NCBI GenBank assembly: GCA_034509495.1
Contig: CM067508.1
Span: forward strand, 26,181,886-26,245,885
DNA from: Acestrorhynchus altus
Lineage: Eukaryota; Chordata; Actinopteri; Characiformes; Acestrorhynchidae
DNA length: 64,000 bases
Direction of reading: 5' to 3'
Position numbers and translations under genes: made by a program. Below the pieces are notes generated by a model, which saw nothing but the letters and a program-made list of their open reading frames with translations, was not told the DNA's origin and ran no database searches. Position 1 is the stretch's first letter. The number at the start of each line of letters is the position of its first letter. Positions 33,181 through 44,515 of the stretch are shown here, in pieces.

Positions 33181-34110
33181 TCCCCCAGACCCGTAAGGTG
33201 TACCGCACTGCTGTGAGAGAGGAGAAAAGAGAGAAAAGGCTAAAGCACTATGTCAAGACTTCCACACGTTTGTGCTAGCTCATTTCAGATGGGGCTAAGT
33301 GAACAGGTGCATGTAGTAAATCCCACAGGAAAGGGCTTAGCAGGGAAAAATGGAACACTCAATGCCTGTATATTTCCCAACCACTTCAGAGCATTCCTCA
33401 GGACAACTCAGCCCTTAGGAGTGACGAGGAAAATCCAAATACAGAACGCATACTTGATCTGTGTTGCAAAGCAAGGAGAAAGAGAGATGCAGAGAAAAAC
33501 AAAAGTGATTTTCCCCTTCTGTAAGTCCACAGATGTCCCGGAACTGTGGTTCCGCCCCATTGCTAGTGCATTCCCATGGCATGGTGCAATTTCCCAACCT
33601 GCTCTGCTAGTTTTCCCATCCTGTGGCATGCATGACAGGACAATGGCAGTTACGACCCATATCAGTCAGAGAGATATATGCCTCATCATCACGCTTGAAA
33701 ACCCAAATTGCTGCTTTGCATTAAGGGGATGGAAAAATGCAGGCAGGAGGGGAGACGTCGTAAAACTTGCACCTCGCCTCGCAATGTGGCCCGTAATTAC
33801 CTCCGAGCTGGAAGTAGCCGCACTGTTAGATTAATAGGCTGTGCCACAACACGAAGTCCTGTCATTATGTGTAACTGCCAGATTAGTGACAGATTCATTT
33901 GAATCGCAAGGGGCTACAATTGTGTGCAAAAAATCAGACCTGATTAAAACGTGGCTCAGAAAGATGTGGGTGCAGCAATTCTGCTGTGAATGACCTTGCA
34001 CAGATTGGGGGCTAATTGCTTATGGGGATGAAATCACATGGTGCCTCCAAGGAAGTGCTGAGCAAGACACAGAGGCGGGATGTCCCAGAGGCAGAGGGAG
34101 AGGCAGATGT
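33181..34110. other. Long single-copy block, candidate conserved non-coding element; contains an unrecognised 194-codon ORF
   Basis: The block is unlike its flanks. It includes GTAATTACCTCCGAGC, GTTAGATTAATAGGCTGTG, TTCATTTGAATCGCAAG and GGGGCTAATTGCTTATGGG, a dense run of homeodomain- and POU-like words between about 33790 and 34030. An open frame at 33250-33834 (plus, 194 codons) is the longest non-repeat frame of the window after the Kv6 exon, but it resembles no protein I know. It has overlapping antisense frames at 33408-33629, which suggests low stop density rather than coding. An enhancer-type element is the more likely reading; neither has direct proof. Confidence 0.4.
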
Positions 34111-35835
34111 TATTATATTTTGTACCATAGTATGATACATTTTCAACATCAAATCTCCAGTGCTATTTTGGTCTCCCATTTGATTACTATAATATATAGC
34201 GACTCACAGCAAGACCTAGGCAAGCTAGAGTACAGACTCCACACAATGAGGTTAGTTGTAACAATGTGTAAAACCCTCACTTCATGATGGTTCAGAGGTT
34301 TGAATCAGTGTGGTGCCCAATCTTCCATCCCTGTAATGATTTCACTCCCCCTATCATGCTTATCAGAACCATCAATCAGCAACTCTGCAGGAAACTCAAT
34401 AGGCATATATAGATATATACTAATGCATCTCAGAAAATTGTGTTCATTAATTCCCTCTTAAACTGTCATTTTGAATATGAATAAGTGACAAATCAGACAG
34501 TAGCAACATTAAAATATAATAATTGAGTGCTGTTTTAATGTTTTATTTTTTAGATGTACTATTATGTGCCTAACTCTCCTAACAACTCATAATTATGTCC
34601 CTAATTCCATAGATAAACCCATTGTAGTTCATTTTAGTTCATTCTCTTAATTAATTATTTTCAACAGTAGATCAGACCATGTTGATTTTTGTTTGTTTAC
34701 CAAGTATTTTTTTATATTCTTAATTATTTACAGTCTGTGCTTCTGAAATATTAGAATCAGAGATGTTCTGAACAAGGAGATCAGTCACTGGTTGAAATAT
34801 GCATGGGAGTTCTTCATCATTCAACATGAACTCTTCTGTTCTTGCCTTCATGCCTGACATCATCTTCCACTGTCCAAGTTGCATTCCAATACTTAAGAAC
34901 ACATTAACCAAGAATGATTAAAGTGTGTAGATGCTTTCTTGTTTAGCCGTGATGTATGATGTGTGCACTGAACACTGACACATGGGTGGAGGATGCTGGT
35001 CAAACCTATATTTGAAAACTTCTCATAGTTTAAATAAAGAATGCACCTGGTTCTTCTTTTAAAAATAATGTGAGATATTTTTAATATGTCATGAAACCTT
35101 AGTTGATTTCATACAAACAGTGATTGTTTATTCTGTTATGCTGTAAGGCTTGTATACCCTTGTGATGGCCCGAGGTAAGCTGCATGCTTGCAAATTTGTT
35201 CTTCTAAGGTAACTTGTAAAAAGAACAAGTTTTTGGTAATAAAAAACACCCATAGAGTGTGTTTACAGATAATGTCTTGTGCTTAAACAAAAATATCCAA
35301 TCAGTTTACTTGTTACACCATGAGCAGACACTAGTGGTGAATACCCACGCAATGTGTAGATCCGTACAAGTCCAGGAGCCCAAACAAGCCAGTTTTTTGT
35401 GCATTATTGAGCCAAACACTATAAACTATTCATGAGATTATCATTCACTTAAAATATGTTTTTGAAACAGAAATTTGACCTTCCATTTCAATTATTTTTG
35501 TTTCTCCCTTCATAGAAATACAAGCCTGGTCTTGTGTCACTGTATCAAACTGCCCTGCAGTATTGAAATGAAGGCAGATCAGTGAACTGATTTGCCTATA
35601 AACTGGTTTGTATGCAATGTTGTCACAGAGATACACTCATAAGTAGAGGGCAGAAAGCAACAGTACTCTTCATACTAGAGAGCGGCAATGCTGAGGATTG
35701 CGCCAATCACAGTGAAGATTAAAGGAAAACATTTAATATCCCGAGGGGATCACATTTCTTTGCCAGAAATCACAGAAGATTATGGATCCAGAATTAAGAA
35801 CTAATTTACTGAGGCACTCAGTTCCAATGCCTTAC
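34111..35835. other. Spacer without recognised genes
   Basis: AT-rich. A short TGCATCTCAGAAAATTG word at about 34424 recalls a common fish repeat end, but the rest does not follow. No exon seen. Confidence 0.45.
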
Positions 35836-35839
35836 TGCT

Positions 35840-36085
35840 AGCTACACTTCTCTATTGTTCTAAAACTTTTTATGCCTATCTCTGTGCTATCCAGTGTCAA
35901 CCAGAGGAGGATGGGTTCCTCTCTTGAGCCTTGGCTCCTTTCAAGGTTTCTTCCTCCAATCCTGAGGGAGTTTTTCCTTGCCCCTGTTGCCTGCTGTCTT
36001 GCCCAACTGAGGCTTGGACCCAGATTTCTCTAAAGCTGCTTTATGACAACTCCTTTCCTCCTCATTGATTGATTGATTGATTGAT
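35840..36085 (+). repeat. Teleost retroposon 3' tail with (ATTG)n end
   Basis: The sequence TTTCAAGGTTTCTTCCTCCA, then GGGAGTTTTTCCTTGCCCCT, then GCTTGGACCCAGATTTCTCT and AAAGCTGCTTTATGACAAC is the very common 3' region of a teleost LINE/SINE family. It ends in a GATTGATT run (36065-36085), as is usual for this tail. Confidence 0.7.
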
Positions 36086-36789
36086 CAATCTATGCCAGCC
36101 ATTTCCTCACTTTCCCAGACCTAACAGCCTGTCATGTGTCTCAGTTCATGTACAGTATGTTTACAGTAACTGTCAGTAAAAGTAAAAGTTGTGAAGTTGT
36201 AAAACACCTTCAACAAAATCACTTTTTCTTTGATTTAACATTAGATTAGTAAAACTAATCATTCTACCACGCTCCTGGTATTGCTGAATTAGGAGGGGAT
36301 TGACAGCCTCAACAAATCCATGTAGCTAGATAAATTAGATGAAATTCTTGGGACTTTCACCCAAACAGGCTATAACAGGCTGTTGTTGTGATTAACATTT
36401 GGTTAATCTGGTAGTCATCTACTGATAGCTAATATTTACATAATGTTATATTAATATGCAATGAAATGCAAACAGATCCAACTTTGACACTTTGAAATTG
36501 CTAAGTGTGATGTCTGTGTTGATTATTGCAGATAATTAACGTTGTATTATTGTGACCGACTACATAACCATAGCTAACCCTTGCCTGTGCACACACCGTG
36601 TAATGTTTGTAAATGGGAAACATATCCATTAGAACCTTCTTAATATGTCTTAGGTTATTAGTATATTGATTTTGAAGATCAGAGCTCTTAGATTCTGCAT
36701 CTTGTTAAAAGTGTAGCATACGTTTAATGAATACAGAAGTAATAAAAGATAATATTAAGATACATATTATGACATCACTGCTGAACATG
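36086..36789. other. Spacer without recognised genes
   Basis: AT-rich. I see nothing. Confidence 0.5.
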
Positions 36790-37340
36790 CTTCAGGAGCT
36801 GTGGTTTATCCTCAGTGGGCAGAAACACCTGATGTGTAAACTCTCTGTGACCTTACATGCCAAGCAATGCATCAAAAAAGATAGGAAAGCGAAACTAATA
36901 ATGTAAGACTGGCATGGACTCCCCTTTCCCTTCACACCAGCACATAAAGGTGTGAGGTTATTAAAAGCAGGCTTCTCCCCAATATTGGAGTGTGCAGAGT
37001 GCGCAACCGAGCCAGAGTGCATATTTCGACCGCTCCTGGCATACTGGCCCTCTCATTACACTAACATATTGAGTCATTTAAGCAGAGCAGGCCCACGGTA
37101 GCGAATATGAGGTTCTAAAACAAATATGACCCCTAGGCTGCTTTATCATCTGATGACCACAGAGTGCCTAAGCTATTTCTATGGTGCAGACAAAAGGGGG
37201 GAGAGAGAGAGAAGGTGAGGAAGGACAGATTGAGGCTTGACATGAAAGTAATCGCAGGTTGTGTGGCTTGGAAAGTGCACCACACTGCTTTAACACTATC
37301 ATGCGGGTGAATGAGCTATATCTTCCTAAACGCATGGAGC
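36790..37340. other. Single-copy block of higher complexity
   Basis: Balanced composition, no repeat similarity, and no recognised frame; a short minus-strand frame (36792-37022) shows no family resemblance. It could be regulatory. Confidence 0.3.
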
Positions 37341-37433
37341 CACTGCTGACTGACTGGTAATCAGTCAGATGCTGAGGGTGCAGTAGTTTGTCCTGCAGAG
37401 CAAAGAATCATAAATAAATGTGCACACAATTGA

Positions 37434-37439
<6 letters not shown>

Positions 37440-37495
<56 letters not shown>
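37440..37495. repeat. (AC)n microsatellite
   Basis: An AC run of about 28 units. Confidence 0.97.
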
Positions 37496-37497
<2 letters not shown>

Positions 37498-37535
37498 AGG
37501 TTTGTTTTAATACAGTGACAGAACATAGGGCCATA

Positions 37536-37820
37536 TACACCGATCAGCCACAACATTATCATCACCTCTATCATCACCTTTAATCAATGCCCAATTTATA
37601 AGCTCTACTTGTTCTCTAATTACAGATTGTATTCCATCTTTATGGCTGCTTACATTATTACCCCCGCTGCACCCTGTTCTTTAATGGTCATGACCCCACA
37701 GAGCAGGTAAAATGAGGATGGTGTGTCATTCTCAGCACTGCAGGGATGCTGACATGGTGGGGGTGTGTTAATGTGTGTTGTGCTCTTACAAGTGGATCAG
37801 ACACAGCAGTGCTGCTGGAG
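37536..37820 (+). mobile_element. Non-autonomous repeat of the CGATCAGCC-end family (copy 2, 3' truncated)
   Basis: The left end TACACCGATCAGCCACAACA is intact and is followed by the body shared with 19798 and 55625, including GACCCCACAGAGCAGGTAAA and ACACAGCAGTGCTGCTGGAG. The element stops abruptly at GCTGGAG, where the 34-bp tandem array begins. Confidence 0.75.
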
Positions 37821-38225
37821 TAAGGGTATGTTTAGTTTATGGTTAAATATAGGGTTAGGGTATGTTTAGGTTATGGTTTAGGATAGGGTAAGGGTATGTT
37901 TAGGTTATGGTAAAATATAGGGTTAGGTTATGTTTAGGTTATGGTTTAGGATAGGGTTAGGGTATGTTTAGGTTATGGTAAAATATAGGGTTAGGTTATG
38001 TTTAGGTTATGGTTTAGGATAGGGTAAGGGTATGTTTAGGTTATGGTAAAATATAGGGTAAGGGTATGTTTAAGTTATGGTTTAGGTTATGTTTAGGGTA
38101 TGTTTAAGTTATGGTTTAGGTTAGGTTTAGGGTATGTTTAGGTTATAGTTTAGGATAGGGTAAGGGTATGTTTGGGTTATGTTTAAGGTTAAGGTTAGGG
38201 TTAGGTTATGGATAAAGTTAGTTAT
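37820..38225. repeat. 34-bp / 68-bp telomere-like minisatellite
   Basis: The array is made of 34-base units alternating between two types that share GGGTATGTTTAGGTTATGG: type A ends TTTAGGATA and type B ends TAAAATATA. From 37852 the order is A, B, A, B, A, B, giving a 68-bp dimer, before the pattern degrades after about 38060. TTAGGG and TTAGGTT words recur. No coding potential. Confidence 0.9.
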
Positions 38226-38554
38226 AGGTTAGGTGATGTTCTCTGTTGATATTCTGTGTATCTGGGTTGCGTCTGTAAAATGTACAAATTCTGAAACAGT
38301 ATTTTAGTCACATATATATATATATATAATTTCCTCTTCAGGCTGAGAAAATTACACAGTTAAGGACTTAACTTTACAATTCTCTCCGTTTACTTTCAGA
38401 TTTACCTGGGAGTAAAATCTGTGATAATAATATTTCCACACCTTCAAATTTAGAAGACTTAGAAGGTAGAATGTACTACAGACTCTGTGTTGGTATATGA
38501 GCTCATTTATTCTCATTGTCTTTTCCTAAAAACAGCTTCTTAATCAGTTAAACA
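38226..38554. other. Spacer with short (AT)n run
   Basis: Contains a TA run at about 38311-38328. Otherwise nothing recognised. Confidence 0.5.
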
Positions 38555-38559
38555 TGCTT

Positions 38560-38960
38560 GCAAACCCTCAGCAGTAGTGTGATGGTTTGGGGAAGCTTTG
38601 CTGCACTAGGATCTGGACACCACCTTGCTACCTTTGAGGGAACTGCTCTGTTTTAGAGACTTCAAGAGAATATCAGTTCACAGTTGGGTCATGCAACAAG
38701 GCAATTATCTGAAGTATAGAAGCAAATGTACTGTACCTCAGAACTGTTAGTGGAGTTTCAAATGTCAAAGGCCTGAGATAGACACCACTGAAATAGATAG
38801 TTCATGCATGAAAGCTTACAAATGTCACTGAACTTAAGCAGTTCTAAAAGGGCGAATTGGCCAAAAATTCCATGCTACCTGCATTGGGAGACACTCATTA
38901 ATTAATAATTGATTGTGTGTATCCCTCAGGTTCAGTGTAATGTTGCTTTCAATTACATCA
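38560..38960 (+). mobile_element. Tc1-like transposase remnant
   Basis: The beginning AGTGTGATGGTTTGGGGAAG (SVMVWGSFAA) matches the VMVWG segment of Tc1-type transposases. Near 38680 GGGTCATGCAACAAGGCAAT matches the WVMQQDND segment. Near 38860 the sequence reads like the PAEIxxRxH tail. Stops and indels throughout. Confidence 0.65.
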
Positions 38961-39374
38961 GTTGGAGGACATGACATCAAATGACCTTTTGGAGCAGCCA
39001 GAAATAAAAAGGCATTTTTGATGTTCTTTTACATTGTTGTTGTTGTTGTTGTTGCTTTTTTTATGTTTGACAGGGCCTGTCGAGGCACCCCTTCACAAAC
39101 AAAAGATAAGAGAAAACTACATTTTTACACTACAAATACAAAATTATTAATTGATGGGCTGTGTGCTAGGTCAGGAACCTAACTAATTTCAGTACAGCAG
39201 CCTGTTTAAGATGAAATTTACCCTCCTGTGACACACCACCCTGTCATGGCTCCCATGTCTGAATGAAAAGCCTAACATTAACATTTTGTGTGTGAGGAGT
39301 AAAAATATGTGTTTTGGAGGATGAACATACATTAACATGCTTAAAGTCATGAGATATCAGTATGTAAATTAATC
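38961..39374. other. Spacer with (TTG)n run
   Basis: A short TTG repeat lies at about 39032-39054. No gene recognised. Confidence 0.5.
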
Positions 39375-39570
39375 CTGAAGTGGCGTGACCTCAGGGAATG
39401 GACTGGGAATGCCTACACCTATATGTTGTGAGGTGTATTCTTGTAAGTGAGGTGGCTATCAGAGTTTGAGCAAGGCATGGTCGTGGGTGCCAGCTGGATA
39501 GGATACTCCATTTTTGAAATGTGGGCATTTAACCGTCCTCAATCAACAATCCTAAAAAGTGTGATTGGTG
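39375..39570. mobile_element. Transposon family A fragment
   Basis: GAAGTGGCGTGACCTCAGGG and GACTGGGAATGCCTACACC align with the left part of the element at 48229 (GAAGTAGTATTACCTTTGGG, TTGGGAATGCCTACCTG). The right part (GGCATTTAACCGTCCTCAAT) resembles the helix-turn-helix coding segment of the same family. Confidence 0.5.
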
Positions 39571-39701
39571 ACGTCTGGTTAGAATTGTTTGTGTGAATAG
39601 ACAAATGACTGTTCTAAGTTGTAGTTTTTATTACCTTAAACTGAATTCAGAAGTGTTTGCTTCATTTATTCATTTAAATTATCAAATTAAATTAAGCCTG
39701 T

Positions 39702-39705
<4 letters not shown>

Positions 39706-39765
<60 letters not shown>
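39706..39765. repeat. (AT)n microsatellite
   Basis: A pure AT run of about 30 units. Confidence 0.97.
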
Positions 39766-39769
<4 letters not shown>

Positions 39770-39770
<1 letters not shown>

Positions 39771-40504
39771 CACATATTGAGTTTATATACTTTGACATGA
39801 ATTAACTTAAAGAAATAACTTACCGGTAGTAATTAATAATTTACTAACTAATAAGTTAGTTGGCCCAGTTTAGTCACTTGCCATTTACTGTACACCTGGA
39901 CAAGTTCACCTAACTTAAAAACTTCGAGGCAGGTCATTGGCATAAAAAAATGAAGTTAAGCATTGTTTTCTTGCATGTGAGTGTAAAATGCACACCTTTG
40001 GATGTATATTTCTCCACTTACTCACTATCCATATGTAGTTATTTCCCAAGGCTACCTTCCCTTTTGTATGCAATTGTATTTTATACAGTGTTTGATTGCT
40101 TGGCTTTAGCTTTATAGACAGTAAGAGCAAGTTAGCAGTTACTGTGTTATAGTGTTTAGCATATTACATACATTCAACAAAAAATCGTTTCAGTTCTGCT
40201 CAGTGAGGATCATCTTATTCGAGGCAATGAGATGCCTCAAATGTTTTAAGTTAGGTGAACATCTCCAGATTTATAGTGCATAGGTTTTAGGTAAAGAGAA
40301 CTTATCTGGGGCTTACAGTTCATGTTCTAAGGGTATAGCTCATAAGTGAGCACTAACTATCATTTTGGTTCCTAAACATCGCCTGGTCAGTATTACTCTT
40401 ACATACACATACACATGGCCTTTTCACCTTCTGGAGTGAAGTCATACCAGCAGTAGCTGATGTACTCAGAAATATTACACCTTCATTATTGTGGGTTGCT
40501 ACAT

Positions 40505-40505
<1 letters not shown>
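39770..40505. other. Spacer without recognised genes
   Basis: AT-rich. The words AGTTAGTTGGCCC and TTAAGTTAGGTGAACAT do not form a recognisable element. Confidence 0.5.

Positions 40506-40553
<48 letters not shown>
40506..40553. repeat. (AC)n microsatellite
   Basis: An AC run of about 23 units. Confidence 0.97.
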
Positions 40554-40557
<4 letters not shown>

Positions 40558-41277
40558 GGCTGCATTAAGGATCATGTTTCCTCCTTTTAATATGTCTCGG
40601 CATCTATGTAGCAGCCGGCTAAAAGCATAAATCATGAATGAAATTCAACACATATCTCTCCTTGGCTGAACACATGGAACAGCAGAACCCAATATGGATA
40701 CTCAGGCTTGTTCTTTATGAAAGAGTTCAGCCAACCAAACTAGGTCTTATCACTATTTCTTTCAATAATATATTAAAAAAAGGGTCTCAGCTGGGGCTGC
40801 TCTGTGTATTATTACTATCCTGGACTATCCTGTAATCCACTGCTATTACAGAGTACATCCCATGACACAGAGGAATTTTGTCTCCAGTCCAGCATGCGTT
40901 AAGACTTGGTCTTTTAATTTTAATTCCTTTTGCTCAGCCACATTCTTCTGTCAACACCCTGAAGTATGGAATAGTGGAAACAGAGCAATCCATCTTTTGC
41001 TGACCCTGCTTTGGCATGGGGCTACTCTATTTCCTCCTCTGTTACCCTGGAGTCAAGGTTAAAACCCCAAATCCCAACAGTCATCATCATGACACACTGT
41101 ATTATCGTTAATGCATGGGCCTTCAAATAATGGTAGGGGCCAGGTATCCAACAGCCCTCGAGCCTCATGCATAATCCAGGGCTTCCCACACCTTTAAATA
41201 TTTCATATGCAGCCATCGTCCATTACTGGCACCTCACACAGACATGATGTAGTCCCATTACACAGAAGCAGACTGTA
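40554..41277. other. Spacer without recognised genes
   Basis: A mix of single-copy-looking sequence; short frames at 40862-41062 (plus) and 41022-41216 (minus) lack similarity. Confidence 0.45.

Positions 41278-41278
<1 letters not shown>

Positions 41279-41356
<78 letters not shown>
41279..41356. repeat. (AT)n microsatellite
   Basis: A pure AT run of about 39 units next to the Tc1-like copy. Confidence 0.97.
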
Positions 41357-41359
<3 letters not shown>

Positions 41360-41419
41360 GTCACACACAACACATGTCAGAGCCCAAACAGAGCCCAACA
41401 CATGTCAGAGCCCAAACTA

Positions 41420-42440
41420 AGCCATGAAGGGTACAGAACAAATTCTGCTGCATTGAAGGTCCCAATGAAGAATTTTGGAACCACAAGGACTCTTCATAGA
41501 GCTGGCCGTCTGGCCAAACTGAGTGATCATGGTAGAAGGAGGTGACCAAGAACCCAATGATCACTCTGGCAGAGATCCAACAGATCTCCTCCTTACAGAA
41601 GGACAACCATTTCTGCAATGCTCCACCAATCAGACATGTATGGGAGAGTGGCCAGACGGAAGCAACTCCCCAGTAAAAGGAATGCCAAGCATCACATCTG
41701 GAAGAAACCAGACAATGTTCATCTCTTTGTCTATACTATTCATACAGTGAAGCATGGTGGTGGTGGCAGCATGATGCTGAATGTTTATTTTCCAACAGTG
41801 TCATGTATCTGTCTCGTCCGTGTGGTCTGTCTTTGTTTTGTTTACTGTTCCATGTGCTTTTGAGCACATGTCATGTCTCCTCCCATTCCCAGCTGTGTTC
41901 CATTCGTAACCCTGCCCCATCATCATCATGTCCCAGCCTTGTCCAATGTGACTGTGTATATAAGTCCCTTGTCTTTTGTTAGTCCTGGTCGGTCTTTGTT
42001 GTACTGTTGCGGTTATACGTGGTTCTGTGCTTATATGACTTCGTTGTTTTCTCGTCGTGTTTATTTCTACCCTGTTAATAAATACAACCCAGCGTGTACG
42101 TCCGCCACTACCTGTGTCTGTGAGCGTTACAAACAGGACAACGATCCTAAACACACAGCCAAGATAACAAAGGACTCTGTGAATGTCCTTGAGTGGCCCA
42201 CCCAGAGCCAGACTTGAATTCAATTGAACATTCTAGAGATAACTACAAATGGCTATAAACCAACGCTCCCCATCCAACTGATGGAGCTTGAGAGGGTCTT
42301 CAAAAATGAATGGGAGAAACCTCCCAAAAACAGGTGTGTCAAACTTGTAGTGCCATACTCGGAAAGACTTAAGGCTGTAGTTGCTGCCAAAGGTGCTTCA
42401 ACTAAGTACTGAGATTGGGCTGTGAATACTTATGTACATT
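41420..42440 (+). mobile_element. Tc1-like transposon copy, internally deleted and split by a solo LTR
   Basis: Segments follow the order of a common teleost Tc1 family: TTTGGAACCACAAGGACTCT and AGCTGGCCGTCTGGCCAAAC (DNA-binding half, about 41475-41520), CACCAATCAGACATGTATGG (41622), a GTGAAGCATGGTGG word (41748), then after the LTR CAGGACAACGATCCTAAACA (42134) and GAGTGGCCCACCCAGAGCC (42192). The tail reads like the RLEAVVAAKGASTKY end (42365-42410). At least two internal deletions are visible, and stops occur throughout. The solo LTR lies exactly in the QDND segment. Confidence 0.8.
41794..42136 (+). mobile_element. Solo LTR (copy 2) nested in a Tc1-like copy, perfect 5-bp target duplication
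   Basis: The body is 41799-42131, starting TGTCATGTATCTG and ending GAGCGTTACA, flanked by AACAG on both sides (41794-41798 and 42132-42136). It has TATATAAGTCCCTTG as TATA region (about 41957) and AATAAATACAACC as polyadenylation region (about 42079). It is homologous over its length to the inverse-oriented copy at 20368-20699. No internal retroelement sequence remains. Confidence 0.88.
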
Positions 42441-43595
42441 ATATTTTCATTTTATTATTAATTTATAATAGAAATTTGCAAAGATTTATACAAATAGTTC
42501 TCTTAATACAAACATACAAATATTCTCTTAATTTTTACTTCTTAAATGAAGACAAATTTGAGTATGAGTACAAACTGATGCACGTGCAAAAGTTCCACTT
42601 CTGGAGCTTTGGGTTTCAGCATCATTTTTAGTCACTTCCAGTGGCTGACAGCTGGGCTTATGACCGATATTGCTTGTTCATGCTTGCTGTAAAAAGGGCA
42701 TGTTATTTAGCCATGGTCATTTCTTTGGTTCTCTTGGTTTCTATGCTTTTCAGCTTTTTATTTTCCTTTAACATTGCAGGCACGTCCTTCTGCAGCCCTG
42801 TTAGGCCATTTCAATAGAAATTTCTCATATCACAGAGTGTTTGCAATATGTGTCTTCTAAATTTGTGTAAACAGACACATCTCCCTAAATACGTATTAGG
42901 TCTGTTACCTAAAAATGTCCCTCACAAGTTGGATTGATGTATAAATTCAACTTCAAGAGAAAACAGGTCACAAAGGAACATACAGTACATGCGCAGCAGC
43001 AATACTCTGATACTCTGTGGCATTCAAGTTGTGACTGATTGGCATTAATAAGCCAAATTCACTTATTCATGCTGGTGGCACCACAACTGTCAAGAGTCTG
43101 TTCTTCAGCTGTCCAGTGTTAGTGAGCTTGTGTCCACTGCAACCTCAGCTTTCTGTTCTTAGCGGCTAGAATGACTGTAGCCTTTCTTTTGGCTCCAACC
43201 AGTTTGGCCTTGTTCGGGTGGTAGTTTTCCACATGGGGTTAGAAATATTTGCATATTACCTCTACAACTTATAACTCACTTACAGTAGTGATGAAATTTT
43301 AGTTTGAAAATTATCTACATGTTCATAAATGTCATACATACATGCCGGAAATGTCATGCCTCTAAGCAGTTATTTGGCCCATCTTCTGGATTTGAAGGTT
43401 TGCCACAGACTTAAGGGACCTCAGGTGCCTGTACCACATGATGTGTATCTGCAAGGTGTGAGTATTTACACACAGCTGTCTACAGGATTAATATAACCTG
43501 AGGCTATTTTTATGGATCACAAAAATAATTGTTACTAATACGGGCTATTAAAAAACGACTGACATGGAACATTCAATTCATGGCTCTTTTTCCTC
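42441..43595. other. Spacer without recognised genes
   Basis: AT-rich, with no supported exon or RNA gene. Confidence 0.5.
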
Positions 43596-43599
43596 GGGC

Positions 43600-43925
43600 A
43601 TTTGAGGCATGCAGGACTCAGGAGCTCAGTCCTCATCTCCTTCTACAGATATACAGATGAGAGCATTCTGTGCTCCAACATCAATGTGTGGCATGGAAGC
43701 TGCTCTACTGCTGAGAGGAAAGCCCTGCAGAGGGTGGCGAAGGCTGCACAGAGGACTGGTGCACTCAACCTCCCCACCACCACAGACATTTACACTTCCA
43801 GATGCAGGAAGAGGGCCATCTGCATCAAGAAGTACCCCACTCACTCAGCACACATACTTTTTGCCCTGCTCCACTCAGGCAGGTGGTTGCAGAGCATTAA
43901 GTGCCACCATACTGAGGAACAGTCT
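43600..43925 (+). mobile_element. Non-LTR retrotransposon ORF2 C-terminal fragment (L2/Rex1-like)
   Basis: The frame contains WHGSCSTAERKALQRVAKAA, then PTTTDIYTSRCRKRA and PTHSAHILFALLHSGR. These are the conserved C-terminal motifs of a teleost LINE ORF2 protein. A frameshift separates the two overlapping frames. It ends where a different DNA repeat begins at about 43930. Confidence 0.85.
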
Positions 43926-43929
43926 GAAG

Positions 43930-44515
43930 GTTTTGTTGGACGGCTCTCTTGGCAGGTCTGTTATAGTACCATGTTCTTTCCATTTGATGATAATGGATTT
44001 GATGGTGCTCCGGGGGACCATCGGAGATATGTATATTTTGTGACCCAAGCCTGACATTTCAACAACTTTGTCCTCAACTTGTTTAGAGATCTCCTTGGTC
44101 TCCATGGTGTTGTTTGGTTAGTGGCGCCTCTTGTTTAATGGTGTTGCAGCCTCTGGGGCCTTTCAGAAAAGGTGTGTATTTACTGACAGATCATGTGACA
44201 AATTGCACACAGGTGGACCTAATTTCATTAAGCATGTGACTTCTGAATGTAACTGGATGCACCAGAAATGTTTAGGGGCTTCATAGCAACATGGGTGAAT
44301 ACATATGCACGTGCCAATTTTCAGTTTATTTCCAAATATATTTAAGGATATTTTTAAATATATATTTTTCTCATTTCACTTCACCAGTTTAGAGTGTGTT
44401 GTCCAGACACACCACATACAATTCAGATTAAAGAACATTTTTATACAGGTTGTAATGTAACAAAATATTTAAAAAGACAAGGGGAGTAAATACTTTCACA
44501 CGGCACTGTACATAT
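43930..44515 (-). mobile_element. Decayed DNA-transposon-derived repeat
   Basis: The words CTGTTATAGTACCATGTTCT, GGTGCTCCGGGGGACCATC, TTAGAGATCTCCTTGGTCTC and GGGGCTTCATAGCAACATGG, ending AATACTTTCACACGGCACTGTA, match a very common teleost repeat. Its other end normally reads TACAGTGCCTTGCAAAAG. The superfamily is not assigned with confidence. Confidence 0.65.

Noticed and set aside
33250..33834. 194-codon frame as a confirmed gene
   Set aside because: There is no similarity to a known protein and antisense frames overlap it. The start is arbitrary and codon use is not clearly biased. It is described within the single-copy block instead.
41801..42223. 140-codon minus-strand and 114-codon plus-strand frames
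   Set aside because: They lie within the solo LTR and the flanking Tc1 remnant; the plus-strand frame joins LTR and transposon sequence.
43602..44054. Host gene encoded by a 150-codon frame
   Set aside because: The sequence has the conserved C-terminal motifs of LINE ORF2 and then runs into a DNA-transposon repeat.
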